This document shows, piece by piece, positions 9,942 to 18,796 of a stretch of 40,373 bases of DNA (positions within the stretch are counted from its first letter, which is position 1; each line of letters starts with the position of its first letter). The notes beneath the pieces are model-generated. The model ran no database searches. It was not told where the DNA came from and was given only the letters and a program-made list of their open reading frames with translations. Source of the stretch: Ignavibacteriales bacterium (GTDB lineage Bacteria; Bacteroidota; Ignavibacteria; UBA10030; UBA8401); contig JACPGG010000050.1 in the NCBI GenBank assembly GCA_016182545.1, forward strand, positions 5,323 through 45,695, in the 5' to 3' direction. A program made the translations under genes and the position numbers.

Positions 9942-10328
9942 ATGAAAAATATGGAAGAACAACGTTCATTGCCAAAATGGATACTGATCGTATCGGGACT
10001 GTTTGCGTTGCTTGAACTGATGGTGAGCGTGCAATTATTCTTTTCACCTCAATCGGTGTTGGAAACAGTTGACCTTACCGCAAAAGGGATTGACTACGTT
10101 ATTTCCATGTGGGCGGCACGGCAATTTGCCCTCGGCTTTATCTTTGGGTTTGCGACATTGAAAAGATCGATTCCTATGCTGACTCTTGCATACATTTTCT
10201 TCCTCGTCATGTTTGTCGGCGATATCTTTATCGGAATTTCGCAAAAAGAGAGCTCATTGATCGTTGCTGCCGTCGTCATGTGTGGTATTTCTTCGGCAAT
10301 GATCTACAGACTCAATAAGAAAAGATGA
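9942..10328 (+). CDS. Small polytopic membrane protein of unknown function
   Basis: 128 aa with four hydrophobic segments (WILIVSGLFALLELMVSVQLFF, FALGFIFGFATL, MLTLAYIFFLVMFVGDIFIGI, LIVAAVVMCGISSAMIY). Confidence 0.65.
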   Translation: MKNMEEQRSLPKWILIVSGLFALLELMVSVQLFFSPQSVLETVDLTAKGIDYVISMWAARQFALGFIFGFATLKRSIPMLTLAYIFFLVMFVGDIFIGISQKESSLIVAAVVMCGISSAMIYRLNKKR

Positions 10329-10359
10329 CGAAGGTTGGGAAACGAGAGAAAAAATCCAT

Positions 10360-11118
10360 TCAATGCCCTATCACCTCATGCACCAACAACCCGCTCAGAT
10401 AAAACAACACCATCCCGCCGAAGACAACTAACGAGAGTCTGCGGTTATCCGAACGGTTGATCTCAGGGATCAGATCACTGGCGCTCACATACAACGCCGC
10501 ACCGGCTGAAAATGCGAACGCATATCCGGTAATTTTCGGATCGACGTTCTGTAAAAAGAAGATCATCAAAATTCCGATCATCGTCCCACCGGCGACTCCC
10601 GCCGAAGCGCGAAGCGCGGTCTTTTTGGTTTGCTGCGATGCAAGCATGATCGATGCGATCGTGAGCCCTTCCGGAAATTTGTGCAATGTGATCGCGAGGA
10701 ATATCATGATACCGAGTGAAAAATCAAAGTACATTCCCGCGGAGATGGCAAGCCCGTCAAAAAATGCATGGATGAACAATCCCCAGAATGCCGAATAGCT
10801 GGCGATCTTTGAGATCATGATATCGGAATGTGTCTCTTCGCCGAAATGCAAATGCTTCACCACCGTATGTTCCACAAAGTGGATCACGCTGAATCCGAAC
10901 AACATCCACAACGGAGCCGTTGCGCCCAGATGGGCTATACTTTCGGGAAGCAGATCGATCATCACCAGTGCGAGCAGGAATCCGGCGCCGAGCGCGATGA
11001 GATACTCCTGAATTTTTTTCGATACGTCTCTTCTCCATGCGACAAACGCCCCGCCGAGAATCTCAGCACCAGCCGCAACAATACCCGCAATAATGATGAA
11101 AATCGTCACCTCGTTCAT
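10360..11118 (-). CDS. ZIP-family metal transporter
   Basis: HKFPEGLTIASIMLAS (ZIP TM4-like), HAFFDGLAISAGM, SDLIPEINRS (ZIP TM-type motifs); 8-TM pattern; ATGA overlap with the upstream TPR gene. Confidence 0.88.
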   Translation of the reverse strand: MNEVTIFIIIAGIVAAGAEILGGAFVAWRRDVSKKIQEYLIALGAGFLLALVMIDLLPESIAHLGATAPLWMLFGFSVIHFVEHTVVKHLHFGEETHSDIMISKIASYSAFWGLFIHAFFDGLAISAGMYFDFSLGIMIFLAITLHKFPEGLTIASIMLASQQTKKTALRASAGVAGGTMIGILMIFFLQNVDPKITGYAFAFSAGAALYVSASDLIPEINRSDNRRLSLVVFGGMVLFYLSGLLVHEVIGH

Positions 11119-12266
11119 TGTCCGTACGGCTCCTTTAAATATTGATCTGCAAGTTCATGGGCGTTCTCGTAATTTCTCATCTTCTTCACTTTTTGGTACT
11201 GCATCACGGCATAGTCTCTTTTTTTCTGGAGATCGTAGATGATCCCGATCCGCAAATTCGTCAGCACCATATACCCGGATGTCTCGTCCTTATCGATCGT
11301 CCGGCATAATTTATCACATTGGTAAAAATATTTCAAGGCTTCAGCGTACCGTTGTTTGCTCATCTCCACCATGGCAAGATAGAATGCCGCCTCGCGCTGC
11401 GCGTAGTTGCCATAGCCGCGCTTCTTCAGTTCGCATCGAAGGGTGATCTGCTGGAATGCTTGTTCCGCTTCGGCGTATTTCGAAAGCACGTATGCACTTC
11501 TGCCGACGTACCGATGGAACAATACATTGTTCGGGAATTGCTTCAGCAGCGAGGTCGCCAATGCATATGCCGTATCGAACTGTCGTTCGTAATTGTAATG
11601 CAGTTGAAGCAGGAAGTACTTCGCTTCAAATGCAGCATACCGCGCATGTTCGGACGCCTCCCTGAGCTGCTCGATCCCCTTTTTTTTATCTCCCGCAGGA
11701 AAGAAGATCATCACCGGCTTGACAATCGGATATCTTTCGGGGATCGTTGAGGCATAGTAATTATAAATTCCAATACCGAGAAGGATATCATAATTGTCCG
11801 GAGCGAGTTTGAATGCGCGCTGCACGATCGGGAGCGCGAGCCGTCCGTCATTCGCCGCTTTGATCCAGCTGCTGCGGTTTGCCCGCAACCTGCCTTGAAA
11901 ACCGAGCGCTCCTCCTTTGAAGAAGAGCGCGCTGACATCGTTCTCGTTCACATCCAGCAGACTGTCGCACAGATCGATCACATCGTCCATTTTTTGTATG
12001 AAGAGGTCGTCCCGCGACTCGTCGTCAATATCGATCAGGATCTTCCACCATTCGATCATACCGAGAAAAAATTTTCCGGCAGGATGAGACGGATAGTGCT
12101 GTGCGAGCTCTTCAAATTCCTTTTCCGCATTTTCAAATTCAAGATTGTACACGAAATTGATGCCGCGTTGCGCGCGGTCGTCAAAATCCGGTGCAGTCAC
12201 CCATTGGGAAAATGAAACGGAGGAGATAAAAAGAAGGAAACAGCCGGTTTTGTACACACTCTTCAC
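11115..12266 (-). CDS. TPR-containing secreted protein (start GTG 12266 overlapping CPBP stop as GTGA)
   Basis: Signal VYKTGCFLLFISSVSFSQ; repeats INFVYNLEFENAEKEFEELAQHYPSHPAGKF, RYVGRSAYVLSKYAEAEQAFQQITLRC; ORF-track start at 12368 would overrun the CPBP gene. Confidence 0.75.
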   Translation of the reverse strand: MKSVYKTGCFLLFISSVSFSQWVTAPDFDDRAQRGINFVYNLEFENAEKEFEELAQHYPSHPAGKFFLGMIEWWKILIDIDDESRDDLFIQKMDDVIDLCDSLLDVNENDVSALFFKGGALGFQGRLRANRSSWIKAANDGRLALPIVQRAFKLAPDNYDILLGIGIYNYYASTIPERYPIVKPVMIFFPAGDKKKGIEQLREASEHARYAAFEAKYFLLQLHYNYERQFDTAYALATSLLKQFPNNVLFHRYVGRSAYVLSKYAEAEQAFQQITLRCELKKRGYGNYAQREAAFYLAMVEMSKQRYAEALKYFYQCDKLCRTIDKDETSGYMVLTNLRIGIIYDLQKKRDYAVMQYQKVKKMRNYENAHELADQYLKEPYGQ

Positions 12267-13216
12267 GACTGAACCGGCACCTGTTCCTGAGATTGTTGCG
12301 CCAGTTGCTGCTTCCGGTCTGCGACCCAATTCCGGTACATCCATGCACCGTCGGCAGATTTGAACCAATCGAGTTTATAAATAAGCGCGATCGAAATAAT
12401 CAGCATCAATGTTGCAAGCGCTCCCCCTTCGGGACCGAATGTTCCGCCGGTCAGCCATTCAGGACCGGTGACGATCGCTTTGCCGATCTGTTCTTTGTCG
12501 GATGTTGTTCCGCTCACCGGAAGAGAATACACGAATCCCTGGAAGAAATTCCACGAGATGTGTAAACCGATGGCAAGCCAAAGCGCATTCGTTTTGTAGT
12601 ATGCAACGGAAAGCCACAATCCCGCAAGCCCGACATTGATGAGTCCGAATATCGATACGTTCGGGTTCTTTGCATGCGCGAATGCAAAGAGGATCGAGAT
12701 TGTCAGAGCGGCAATAAGCCGGTTTGTCCCTTCGGCAAACACTTGCAGGATGTATCCGCGAAACATCAACTCCTCGCCGTAACCGACCACTGTATAGAGT
12801 GCAGCGCTGTTCAGGAAAATCAGCATGATACTCCCTATCTCCAATTCACGAAATTCAATGGTGATCATCCCGCCAGCGAAAAAAATGATGACGATCGTTG
12901 TCATCATTCCTGCACCGAGCAGGATCCCCTGGAACAATTCTTTCCCCCAGCCTCCATGAAACAAAAGCCCGACGGAGTACAGTGGACGCTTATCTACAAA
13001 CCGAAGCGTGATCCATGTCGCCAATGTCAGTGCAACATACGTGGCAAACGTCGGCACCACGGCAATTTTCAATACTTCAAATTGTTTTGCAAGGAGAACG
13101 AGCGGTCCGCCGATGACCAATGAACAGGCGGAAAAAATCAGAACAAAAATTCCGATCCTCCACCCGGCACGCATGTATTGCAGTTCGGGATTGATGAAGA
13201 TGGTTTTCATAATCAA
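12263..13216 (-). CDS. CPBP-family intramembrane glutamic endopeptidase (CAAX protease-like)
   Basis: GEELMFRGYILQVFAEG (EExxxR), FAFAHAKNPN, GLHISWNFFQGF motifs; multi-TM. Confidence 0.92.
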   Translation of the reverse strand: MIMKTIFINPELQYMRAGWRIGIFVLIFSACSLVIGGPLVLLAKQFEVLKIAVVPTFATYVALTLATWITLRFVDKRPLYSVGLLFHGGWGKELFQGILLGAGMMTTIVIIFFAGGMITIEFRELEIGSIMLIFLNSAALYTVVGYGEELMFRGYILQVFAEGTNRLIAALTISILFAFAHAKNPNVSIFGLINVGLAGLWLSVAYYKTNALWLAIGLHISWNFFQGFVYSLPVSGTTSDKEQIGKAIVTGPEWLTGGTFGPEGGALATLMLIISIALIYKLDWFKSADGAWMYRNWVADRKQQLAQQSQEQVPVQS

Positions 13217-13250
13217 TGTAGTAGTGAAGAAAACTCCAAATCACAATAAA

Positions 13251-13351
13251 CAAATTCCAAATAATATCAAATCACCAATGAATCAAAGGCTGAAATTGGA
13301 GATTGAAATTTGAGTTTTATTTGTTCTTTGGAACTTGTTATTTGGAATTTG
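13251..13351. repeat. Inverted repeat, 14-nt perfect arms, ending at the glyS stop codon
   Basis: CAAATTCCAAATAA (13251-13264) / TTATTTGGAATTTG (13338-13351). Confidence 0.85.
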
Positions 13352-14776
13352 CTAAATCTTCTCAAGCAAATACTCTTTCACTTTGCTCATCGCAATCCGC
13401 TCCTGCCTCATCGAATCGCGCTCGCGTACAGTGACTGTTTGATCCTGCAGTGTCTGCGAATCGACCGTAAAGCAGTACGGCGTACCGATCTCATCCTGAC
13501 GGCGATACCGGCGACCGATCGCGCCGCTGTCGTCGTAGAAGACGCGGAAATATTTCTGCAAATCTTTGGTCATATTATGTGCGATGTCGTCCATTCCGTC
13601 GCGATTGACCAACGGCAGGATCGCCGCTTTCATCGGGGCGAGTTTGGGATGAAGATGAAGCACTGTGCGCATCTCACCTTCGACCATCTCTTCATCGTAC
13701 GACGCGCAGAGGAACGCCATGAACGAACGGCTCGCACCGACAGATGTTTCGATCACGAACGGGACGAACTTCTCTTTCGTCTGCTCGTCGAAGTACTTCA
13801 TCGCTTTGCCGGAGAATTTCTCGTGGTTCCCCAGATCAAAATCGGTGCGGCTGTGGATCCCTTCGATCTCACCCCAGCCGAACGGGAATTTGAATTCGAT
13901 GTCGAACGCCGCTTTTGCGTAGTGCGCGAGTTTCTCATGCTTGTGCCATTGCAGGTTCTCCTGCTTCATACCGAGTTCGAGGAACCACTTCATCCGCTCT
14001 TCGCGCCAGTACTCGAAGAATTTATCCTCTTCTCCCGGCTTCACAAAGTACTGCATCTCCATCTGCTCGAATTCGCGGGTGCGGAAGAGGAAATTCTTCG
14101 TATTGATCTCGTTCCGGAATGCTTTCCCGCTCTGCGCGATGCCGAAGGGGAGTTTCTGTCTCGATGCACTCTGCACATTCATGAAGTTGACGAAGATCCC
14201 CTGCGCCGTTTCGTGACGGAGATAGACGACGTTGTTCGTATCTTCCACTGGTCCGACGAATGTCTTGAACATCAGATTGAATTGGCGTGCTTCGGTGAAT
14301 GTCCCTTTGTTGCCGCAGTTTGGGCACGGGATGGATTTTTTGAGAGCATCCGTCACAGTCGCCTCGTTGGAGAATCGTGTACTAAATTCAGATTCAATCC
14401 GCTCGTCTTTTTGCTGCCCTTCAAATTCAGTCGGGAACATCTCGCGAAGAATATCTTTTTTCTTTTTAAGAGATAGTTCGTCCATCAACACATCCACGCG
14501 ATATCTTGCTTTACACTGCTTGCAATCGACCATCGGATCGGTGAAGTTTGCAACGTGACCTGATGCTTCCCACACACGCGGGTGCATCAGGATGGATGCA
14601 TCAACTCCTTCAACATCGTCGCGGAATGTCATGGAACGCCACCACGCCTGCTTGAGATTGTTCAGCATCTCAACGCCCAATGGACCGTAATCCCAGCAGC
14701 CGTTCAGTCCGCCGTAAATTTCGCTTGATTGAAAAACAAAACCGCGACGCTTTGCGAGCGAGACGATCTTTTCCAT
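13352..14776 (-). CDS. glyS: Glycine--tRNA ligase (single-chain class II type)
   Basis: MEKIVSLAKRRGFVFQSSEIYGGLNGCWDYGPLGVEMLNNLKQAWW; YLRHETAQGIFVNF; FGIAQSGKAFRNEINTKNFLFRTREFEQMEMQYF; SVGASRSFMAFL. Confidence 0.97.
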   Translation of the reverse strand: MEKIVSLAKRRGFVFQSSEIYGGLNGCWDYGPLGVEMLNNLKQAWWRSMTFRDDVEGVDASILMHPRVWEASGHVANFTDPMVDCKQCKARYRVDVLMDELSLKKKKDILREMFPTEFEGQQKDERIESEFSTRFSNEATVTDALKKSIPCPNCGNKGTFTEARQFNLMFKTFVGPVEDTNNVVYLRHETAQGIFVNFMNVQSASRQKLPFGIAQSGKAFRNEINTKNFLFRTREFEQMEMQYFVKPGEEDKFFEYWREERMKWFLELGMKQENLQWHKHEKLAHYAKAAFDIEFKFPFGWGEIEGIHSRTDFDLGNHEKFSGKAMKYFDEQTKEKFVPFVIETSVGASRSFMAFLCASYDEEMVEGEMRTVLHLHPKLAPMKAAILPLVNRDGMDDIAHNMTKDLQKYFRVFYDDSGAIGRRYRRQDEIGTPYCFTVDSQTLQDQTVTVRERDSMRQERIAMSKVKEYLLEKI

Positions 14777-14790
14777 GATTGCCGTTTGAT

Positions 14791-15234
14791 TTACTTCTTT
14801 ACCGATGGTGATGCTCCTTTCTTCACTGCTTGAACAGGTTCTTTACTGAATATAAAACTTTTGAGAATGATGTCGCCGTTCTTGATCTGCACGATAGAGG
14901 TCTTTTCGCGGGCATTATCGACTGAAAAAACCTCTGCGTTGTAATCGTCGAGTGAGTCTTTCATCGCACCGATGAAATTCAAGACATCGAACTTTGCGGG
15001 ATACAGAACGCGAACATCGTTCCTGTTCTTGATAGGTCGAATATATTTCTTGTCGATTCCAAGCGCACGAAGCGTCGTATCTGCCATCGTGAATACACGA
15101 TCCGCCGAAATATCCTGCTTCGACGAAAACGGAAGTGACATCGGTTCCGATTGCATCCCGCCCGATTCCCGTATGACCGTGAGGATGACTGCAAGAACAG
15201 CAAGAGCGGCAATGATATAAATTCGTTTGTCCAT
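14791..15234 (-). CDS. Hypothetical protein with N-terminal membrane anchor
   Basis: MDKRIYIIAALAVLAVILTVIRES TM segment; no family recognised. Confidence 0.6.
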   Translation of the reverse strand: MDKRIYIIAALAVLAVILTVIRESGGMQSEPMSLPFSSKQDISADRVFTMADTTLRALGIDKKYIRPIKNRNDVRVLYPAKFDVLNFIGAMKDSLDDYNAEVFSVDNAREKTSIVQIKNGDIILKSFIFSKEPVQAVKKGASPSVKK

Positions 15235-15287
15235 GCCTTGAAATGTAGAAAACGTTAACGCGATCGAATCAACAAAAAAAAATTACA

Positions 15288-15419
15288 TGTCATGTTGAGC
15301 GAAGTCCCGATGCTTACTATGCGAAGCATCCTTCGGATCGGGACGAAGCGAAACATCTGGTTTGTGTGTTGGTGCTTGCCCATGCTGCAACCAGATTCCT
15401 CGCTGCGCTCGGAATGACA
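15288..15419. repeat. Composite palindromic intergenic repeat, copy B
   Basis: tgtcatgttgagcgaagtcccga...tcgggacgaagcgaaacatctggtttg...tgcaaccagattcctcgctgcgctcggaatgaca; 3' portion near-identical to copy A. Confidence 0.85.
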
Positions 15420-15449
15420 AGATTTATTTGGCGCGGTTTTTCACTACCC

Positions 15450-16247
15450 TTAAATTTTCACTTCACTTCGAACTCTTTTCGAGAAAAGGGAAATCTTCCC
15501 ATTTCCGTACTTCTCAACCAGTTCCCTTGCAACATCAAAATCCCTTCCGACGTCGGTCGGTGTGTGTGCATCGGAACCGAGCGTGAGTGGAATGCCGAAT
15601 TCCGAAACGATCTTCAGTATCTGTTCACTCGGGTAGACCTCTTTCACCGGTTTCCTCAAACCTGACGTGTTGATTTCCACCGCCATGCCCGATTCTTTTA
15701 CCACCTCGAATGTCGCGCGGAGGATCTCTTCGATGTTCTTCTTGGGACGGTGTCCGAACTTCTTGACAAGGTCGCAGTGTCCCACAATGTCAAACAATCC
15801 GCTCTGCGCGGAGCGTTTGATATGATCGTAGTATGAGATGTACAATTCATCGATATCCACATGATCGAACTTGCCGACGTACAACGGATTGTCAAATCCC
15901 CACTCGCCAAGATAATGCACAGAGCCGATGACATAATCAAATTCATTTTTACCGTTGAATTCTTCCACCCACTTCTCCGTCCCGGGGAAAAAATCACCTT
16001 CAACGGCAAACTTGACCGTAATTTGATTTTTGTACTTTTCTTGAAGCGCCAGAACAGTCGGTTTATAGTCGGTCCAGAACTGCTCTTCATACATCCTCAC
16101 CTCAATATCCCAATCGTTCGGCATCGGTGTGTGGTCGGCGAGACCGATCTCATTCAATCCTAGTTGTATTGCATGCTGCACATACTCTTCAAGAGCGCCG
16201 TCCGCATGTTTGCATAATTGATTGTGAGTGTGGTAATCTACGAGCAT
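15450..16247 (-). CDS. PHP-domain histidinol-phosphatase (HisJ-type)
   Basis: MLVDYHTHNQLCKHADGALEEYVQHAIQLGLNEIGLADHTPMP; YVIGSVHYL; DIVGHCDLVKKFG; EINTSGLRKP; LGSDAHTPTDVG. Confidence 0.9.
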   Translation of the reverse strand: MLVDYHTHNQLCKHADGALEEYVQHAIQLGLNEIGLADHTPMPNDWDIEVRMYEEQFWTDYKPTVLALQEKYKNQITVKFAVEGDFFPGTEKWVEEFNGKNEFDYVIGSVHYLGEWGFDNPLYVGKFDHVDIDELYISYYDHIKRSAQSGLFDIVGHCDLVKKFGHRPKKNIEEILRATFEVVKESGMAVEINTSGLRKPVKEVYPSEQILKIVSEFGIPLTLGSDAHTPTDVGRDFDVARELVEKYGNGKISLFSKRVRSEVKI

Positions 16248-16310
16248 TATTTTTTATGAGGTGAAGCCCACCCTTTTACATTGGCGTGGTAGATCGGCAT
16301 TAATGCGTGC

Positions 16311-17132
16311 CTACCGGATTTTTTTCTTCCGTGCCAGCCGCGCCGTTTCGATCCCCAGTGCGGAATAGAGCGGCACGAGATAGTTCAATTTTTTTCCGGA
16401 GAGTGCTTCCAAATGTCCGGCAACCGTTTCCACATCTCCCCGCGCGATCGGACCGGTCAATGCCTCTGCGGGTGAGGATGAAAGAACATTCTCCAGTGTC
16501 TGACGGATGATGTTCCCGTAGATCTTCCACAGGTTCTTTCGTTGAATGCCGCTTTCGATCGCAATTCGCTCAACAACCGATAGCAGCGTTACAAGATAGT
16601 TGGATGCAAAGACTCCCGCAGCATGATACAGAACTTTTTCTTCTTTAGAAATGGTAAAAGTCTGCGCATGAAAGATCTTTGCCAGCTGCTTTGCAAACTT
16701 CAAGGCGCTCCTTTCCCCTTCTACGGCGCACCAAACGCCTTTCAAAGAGATCCTTTTGTTTGCGGGGAATGTTTGCATCGGATGGAATGAACCGATTGAA
16801 GCCCCTTTTATTTTGACCGGCAACAGCTCGCTGCTTGAGTGCGCACCGGAAGTATGAAGCACGATTCTGCTTTTCAATGAACGGCATTGCTGCGTGAGTA
16901 TTGTTGCAACAGAAGCGATCTCCTTGTCCGGAACGCAGAGAATCACACGCTCCGAAACGTCCGACAACGCTGATATCGGACCGGAGATCCGCGCTTTCAC
17001 TTTTTTTGACAGCGCACGCGCAGTTTTTCCGCGGAGAGAGTAGATACCGTCAATTTTCACTCCCCCGTAAAACAACGCAAGGGCTATTGAATGTCCAACA
17101 GCCCCTGCACCGATGATCGTGATCGGTTTCAA
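16311..17132 (-). CDS. Rossmann-fold / DUF2520 domain-containing protein
   Basis: MKPITIIGAGAVGHSIALALFYGG; VILCVPDKEI; VLHTSGAHSSSELLPVKIKGASIGSFHPMQTF; HAAGVFASNYLVTLLS; ALTGPIARGD. Confidence 0.88.
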   Translation of the reverse strand: MKPITIIGAGAVGHSIALALFYGGVKIDGIYSLRGKTARALSKKVKARISGPISALSDVSERVILCVPDKEIASVATILTQQCRSLKSRIVLHTSGAHSSSELLPVKIKGASIGSFHPMQTFPANKRISLKGVWCAVEGERSALKFAKQLAKIFHAQTFTISKEEKVLYHAAGVFASNYLVTLLSVVERIAIESGIQRKNLWKIYGNIIRQTLENVLSSSPAEALTGPIARGDVETVAGHLEALSGKKLNYLVPLYSALGIETARLARKKKIR

Positions 17133-17136
17133 TTTC

Positions 17137-18108
17137 TTACTTCACCAGCAACATCTTCTTCGTCGAGACAAGATTCCCTGCCTGGAGCCGGTAGAAATAC
17201 AATCCGCTCGGCACTCCCGATGCATTCCATTCCTGCCTGAATGTCCCAGCGCTTTTCACACTGTTCACCAGCGTTGCAATTTCATTTCCCAGAACGTCGA
17301 AGACCTTGAGCGAGACATGTCCCGACACAGGAATCGAATACCGAATCGTCGTAGCGGGATTGAACGGGTTGGGGTAGTTCTGATGAAGTGCAAATTCTAT
17401 CGGCTGAACCGGGTTATTGCCCACACGATTGACAATACTATACTTGAGAATGAGTTTAGGACGATTTGCAGCAGTTACATCTTCCCGCGAGCTGATAACC
17501 TTAACAGACTGTGATGAAACCTCATCGCCAACAATCATCCACCCAAAGTTTGTCGATGTATCGCTTAGCCATCCCTGCACATCACCGATCAGCAGTGATG
17601 TTGAATCAAACGAATACGCTCCGGTGCCGGCAATATTGACCGTTGAACTGGCATTGGCAACAAAATCTCCTCCAAGGGTTCCCCAATCGACGGTGTTAAA
17701 GAATCTGTGCTTCCATGTTGCATCGCCTGTTGTCGCTGCCGCACCCTGCCCGGTCGCACCGCCATCGGAGGTCCCTTCGCCCCATTCTGACGTAACACGG
17801 TGCAACTTTGTTACTCTCGCCGTTGAGTTGTTCACCTTCTTAACATCCACGACAACCTGTGCGCTGACGATTTTTGCGTTTTCCGGCAAATCTGAGAGAT
17901 TGAACTTGACAAGAGCCCTTCTGAGTTTTTCCTGTCCGTTCGGACCGATCTTTCCGACGAATAACGATGCACCGGTTCCGCTGCTGAGGGAGCCGTCAGC
18001 TATTTCATAAATGCCACAATCTTTCGTAGCCGTCAAAGTTACTTCCTGTTGTGAAAGACCAATAGAAACAATACACAACAGGGCGAGCAGTGGCAGTGAA
18101 GTCCTCAT
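17137..18108 (-). CDS. DNRLRE-domain secreted protein with T9SS C-terminal sorting domain
   Basis: TLTATKDCGIYEIADGSLSSGTGASLFVGKI...RALVKFNLSDLPENAKIVSA; C-terminus [43 protein letters not shown]...GLYFYRLQAG. Confidence 0.9.
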   Translation of the reverse strand: MRTSLPLLALLCIVSIGLSQQEVTLTATKDCGIYEIADGSLSSGTGASLFVGKIGPNGQEKLRRALVKFNLSDLPENAKIVSAQVVVDVKKVNNSTARVTKLHRVTSEWGEGTSDGGATGQGAAATTGDATWKHRFFNTVDWGTLGGDFVANASSTVNIAGTGAYSFDSTSLLIGDVQGWLSDTSTNFGWMIVGDEVSSQSVKVISSREDVTAANRPKLILKYSIVNRVGNNPVQPIEFALHQNYPNPFNPATTIRYSIPVSGHVSLKVFDVLGNEIATLVNSVKSAGTFRQEWNASGVPSGLYFYRLQAGNLVSTKKMLLVK

Positions 18109-18201
18109 ACATCTCCCTAATAATTATTATTGAAAGTACTGCAGGAATGTACCCAAAATTTATCTTTTTACAAACGACCACGACGTAATCGTTAATTTTT
18201 T

Positions 18202-18723
18202 TTATTTGGATTTTAGATACTGTTCTTTCCCATGTCGTACCGCTTCAAGGGCGACAAGCACATTATCCCAGCCGAAACTCTCCACATGCTTGTTCTCGAG
18301 CAATTTATAACTGGTAAAGAAATGTTCGATCTCAACCAGCAAATGTTTCGGTACTTCGGTGACGTCATTGATGTTGCGGTAGGTGGGATCGTTGACCGCA
18401 ACGGACAATAATTTATCGTCGGGTCCCTTTTCATCTTTCATGCGCAGGATGCCGATCGGTTTTACTTCAACAATGACCCCGGTAAAAAGCGGTTGGTCGA
18501 TGAAGATCAAAATATCGAGCGGATCACCGTCATCCCACAGCGTGCTCGGGACAAATCCGTACGCCTCGGGATAGTGCATGGAAGAGTAGAGGACGCGATC
18601 GAGTTTGAACACACCCAGATCCACATCGTATTCATATTTGTTCCTGCTCCCTTTCGGTATTTCGACGACGGCATTGATGATGCGGGGAAATTCATTGCCG
18701 ATCGGCAGATCTTTGTAATTCAT
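18202..18723 (-). CDS. ppa: Inorganic diphosphatase
   Basis: VVEIPKGSRNKYEYDVDLGVFKLDRVLYSSMHYPEAYGFVPSTLWDDGDPLDILI. Confidence 0.95.
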   Translation of the reverse strand: MNYKDLPIGNEFPRIINAVVEIPKGSRNKYEYDVDLGVFKLDRVLYSSMHYPEAYGFVPSTLWDDGDPLDILIFIDQPLFTGVIVEVKPIGILRMKDEKGPDDKLLSVAVNDPTYRNINDVTEVPKHLLVEIEHFFTSYKLLENKHVESFGWDNVLVALEAVRHGKEQYLKSK

Positions 18724-18738
18724 GGTGAGTTGCCTTCA

Positions 18739-18777
18739 TAAAAAAAGAACCCCGAAATGCTCACCATCCCGGGGTTC
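18739..18777 (-). terminator. Rho-independent terminator downstream of the Ton/Exb-PstS-TPR unit
   Basis: Minus strand GAACCCCG-GGATGGTGAGCATTT-CGGGGTTC-TTTTTTT. Confidence 0.85.
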
Positions 18778-18796
18778 GGATATACTCTCAACAATA

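Noticed and set aside
13310-14476. 388-aa plus-strand ORF opposite glyS
   Set aside because: Antisense mirror of a certain glyS; His/Arg/Phe-rich composition typical of reverse-strand reading of a coding gene
15362-15665. Small plus-strand ORFs over composite repeat copy B
   Set aside because: Coding potential arises from the repeat and from antisense of the PHP phosphatase; not a gene
16280-16325. GGTAG...CTACC hairpin between the DUF2520 and PHP genes
   Set aside because: Weak imperfect stem with no T-tract; not called as a terminator
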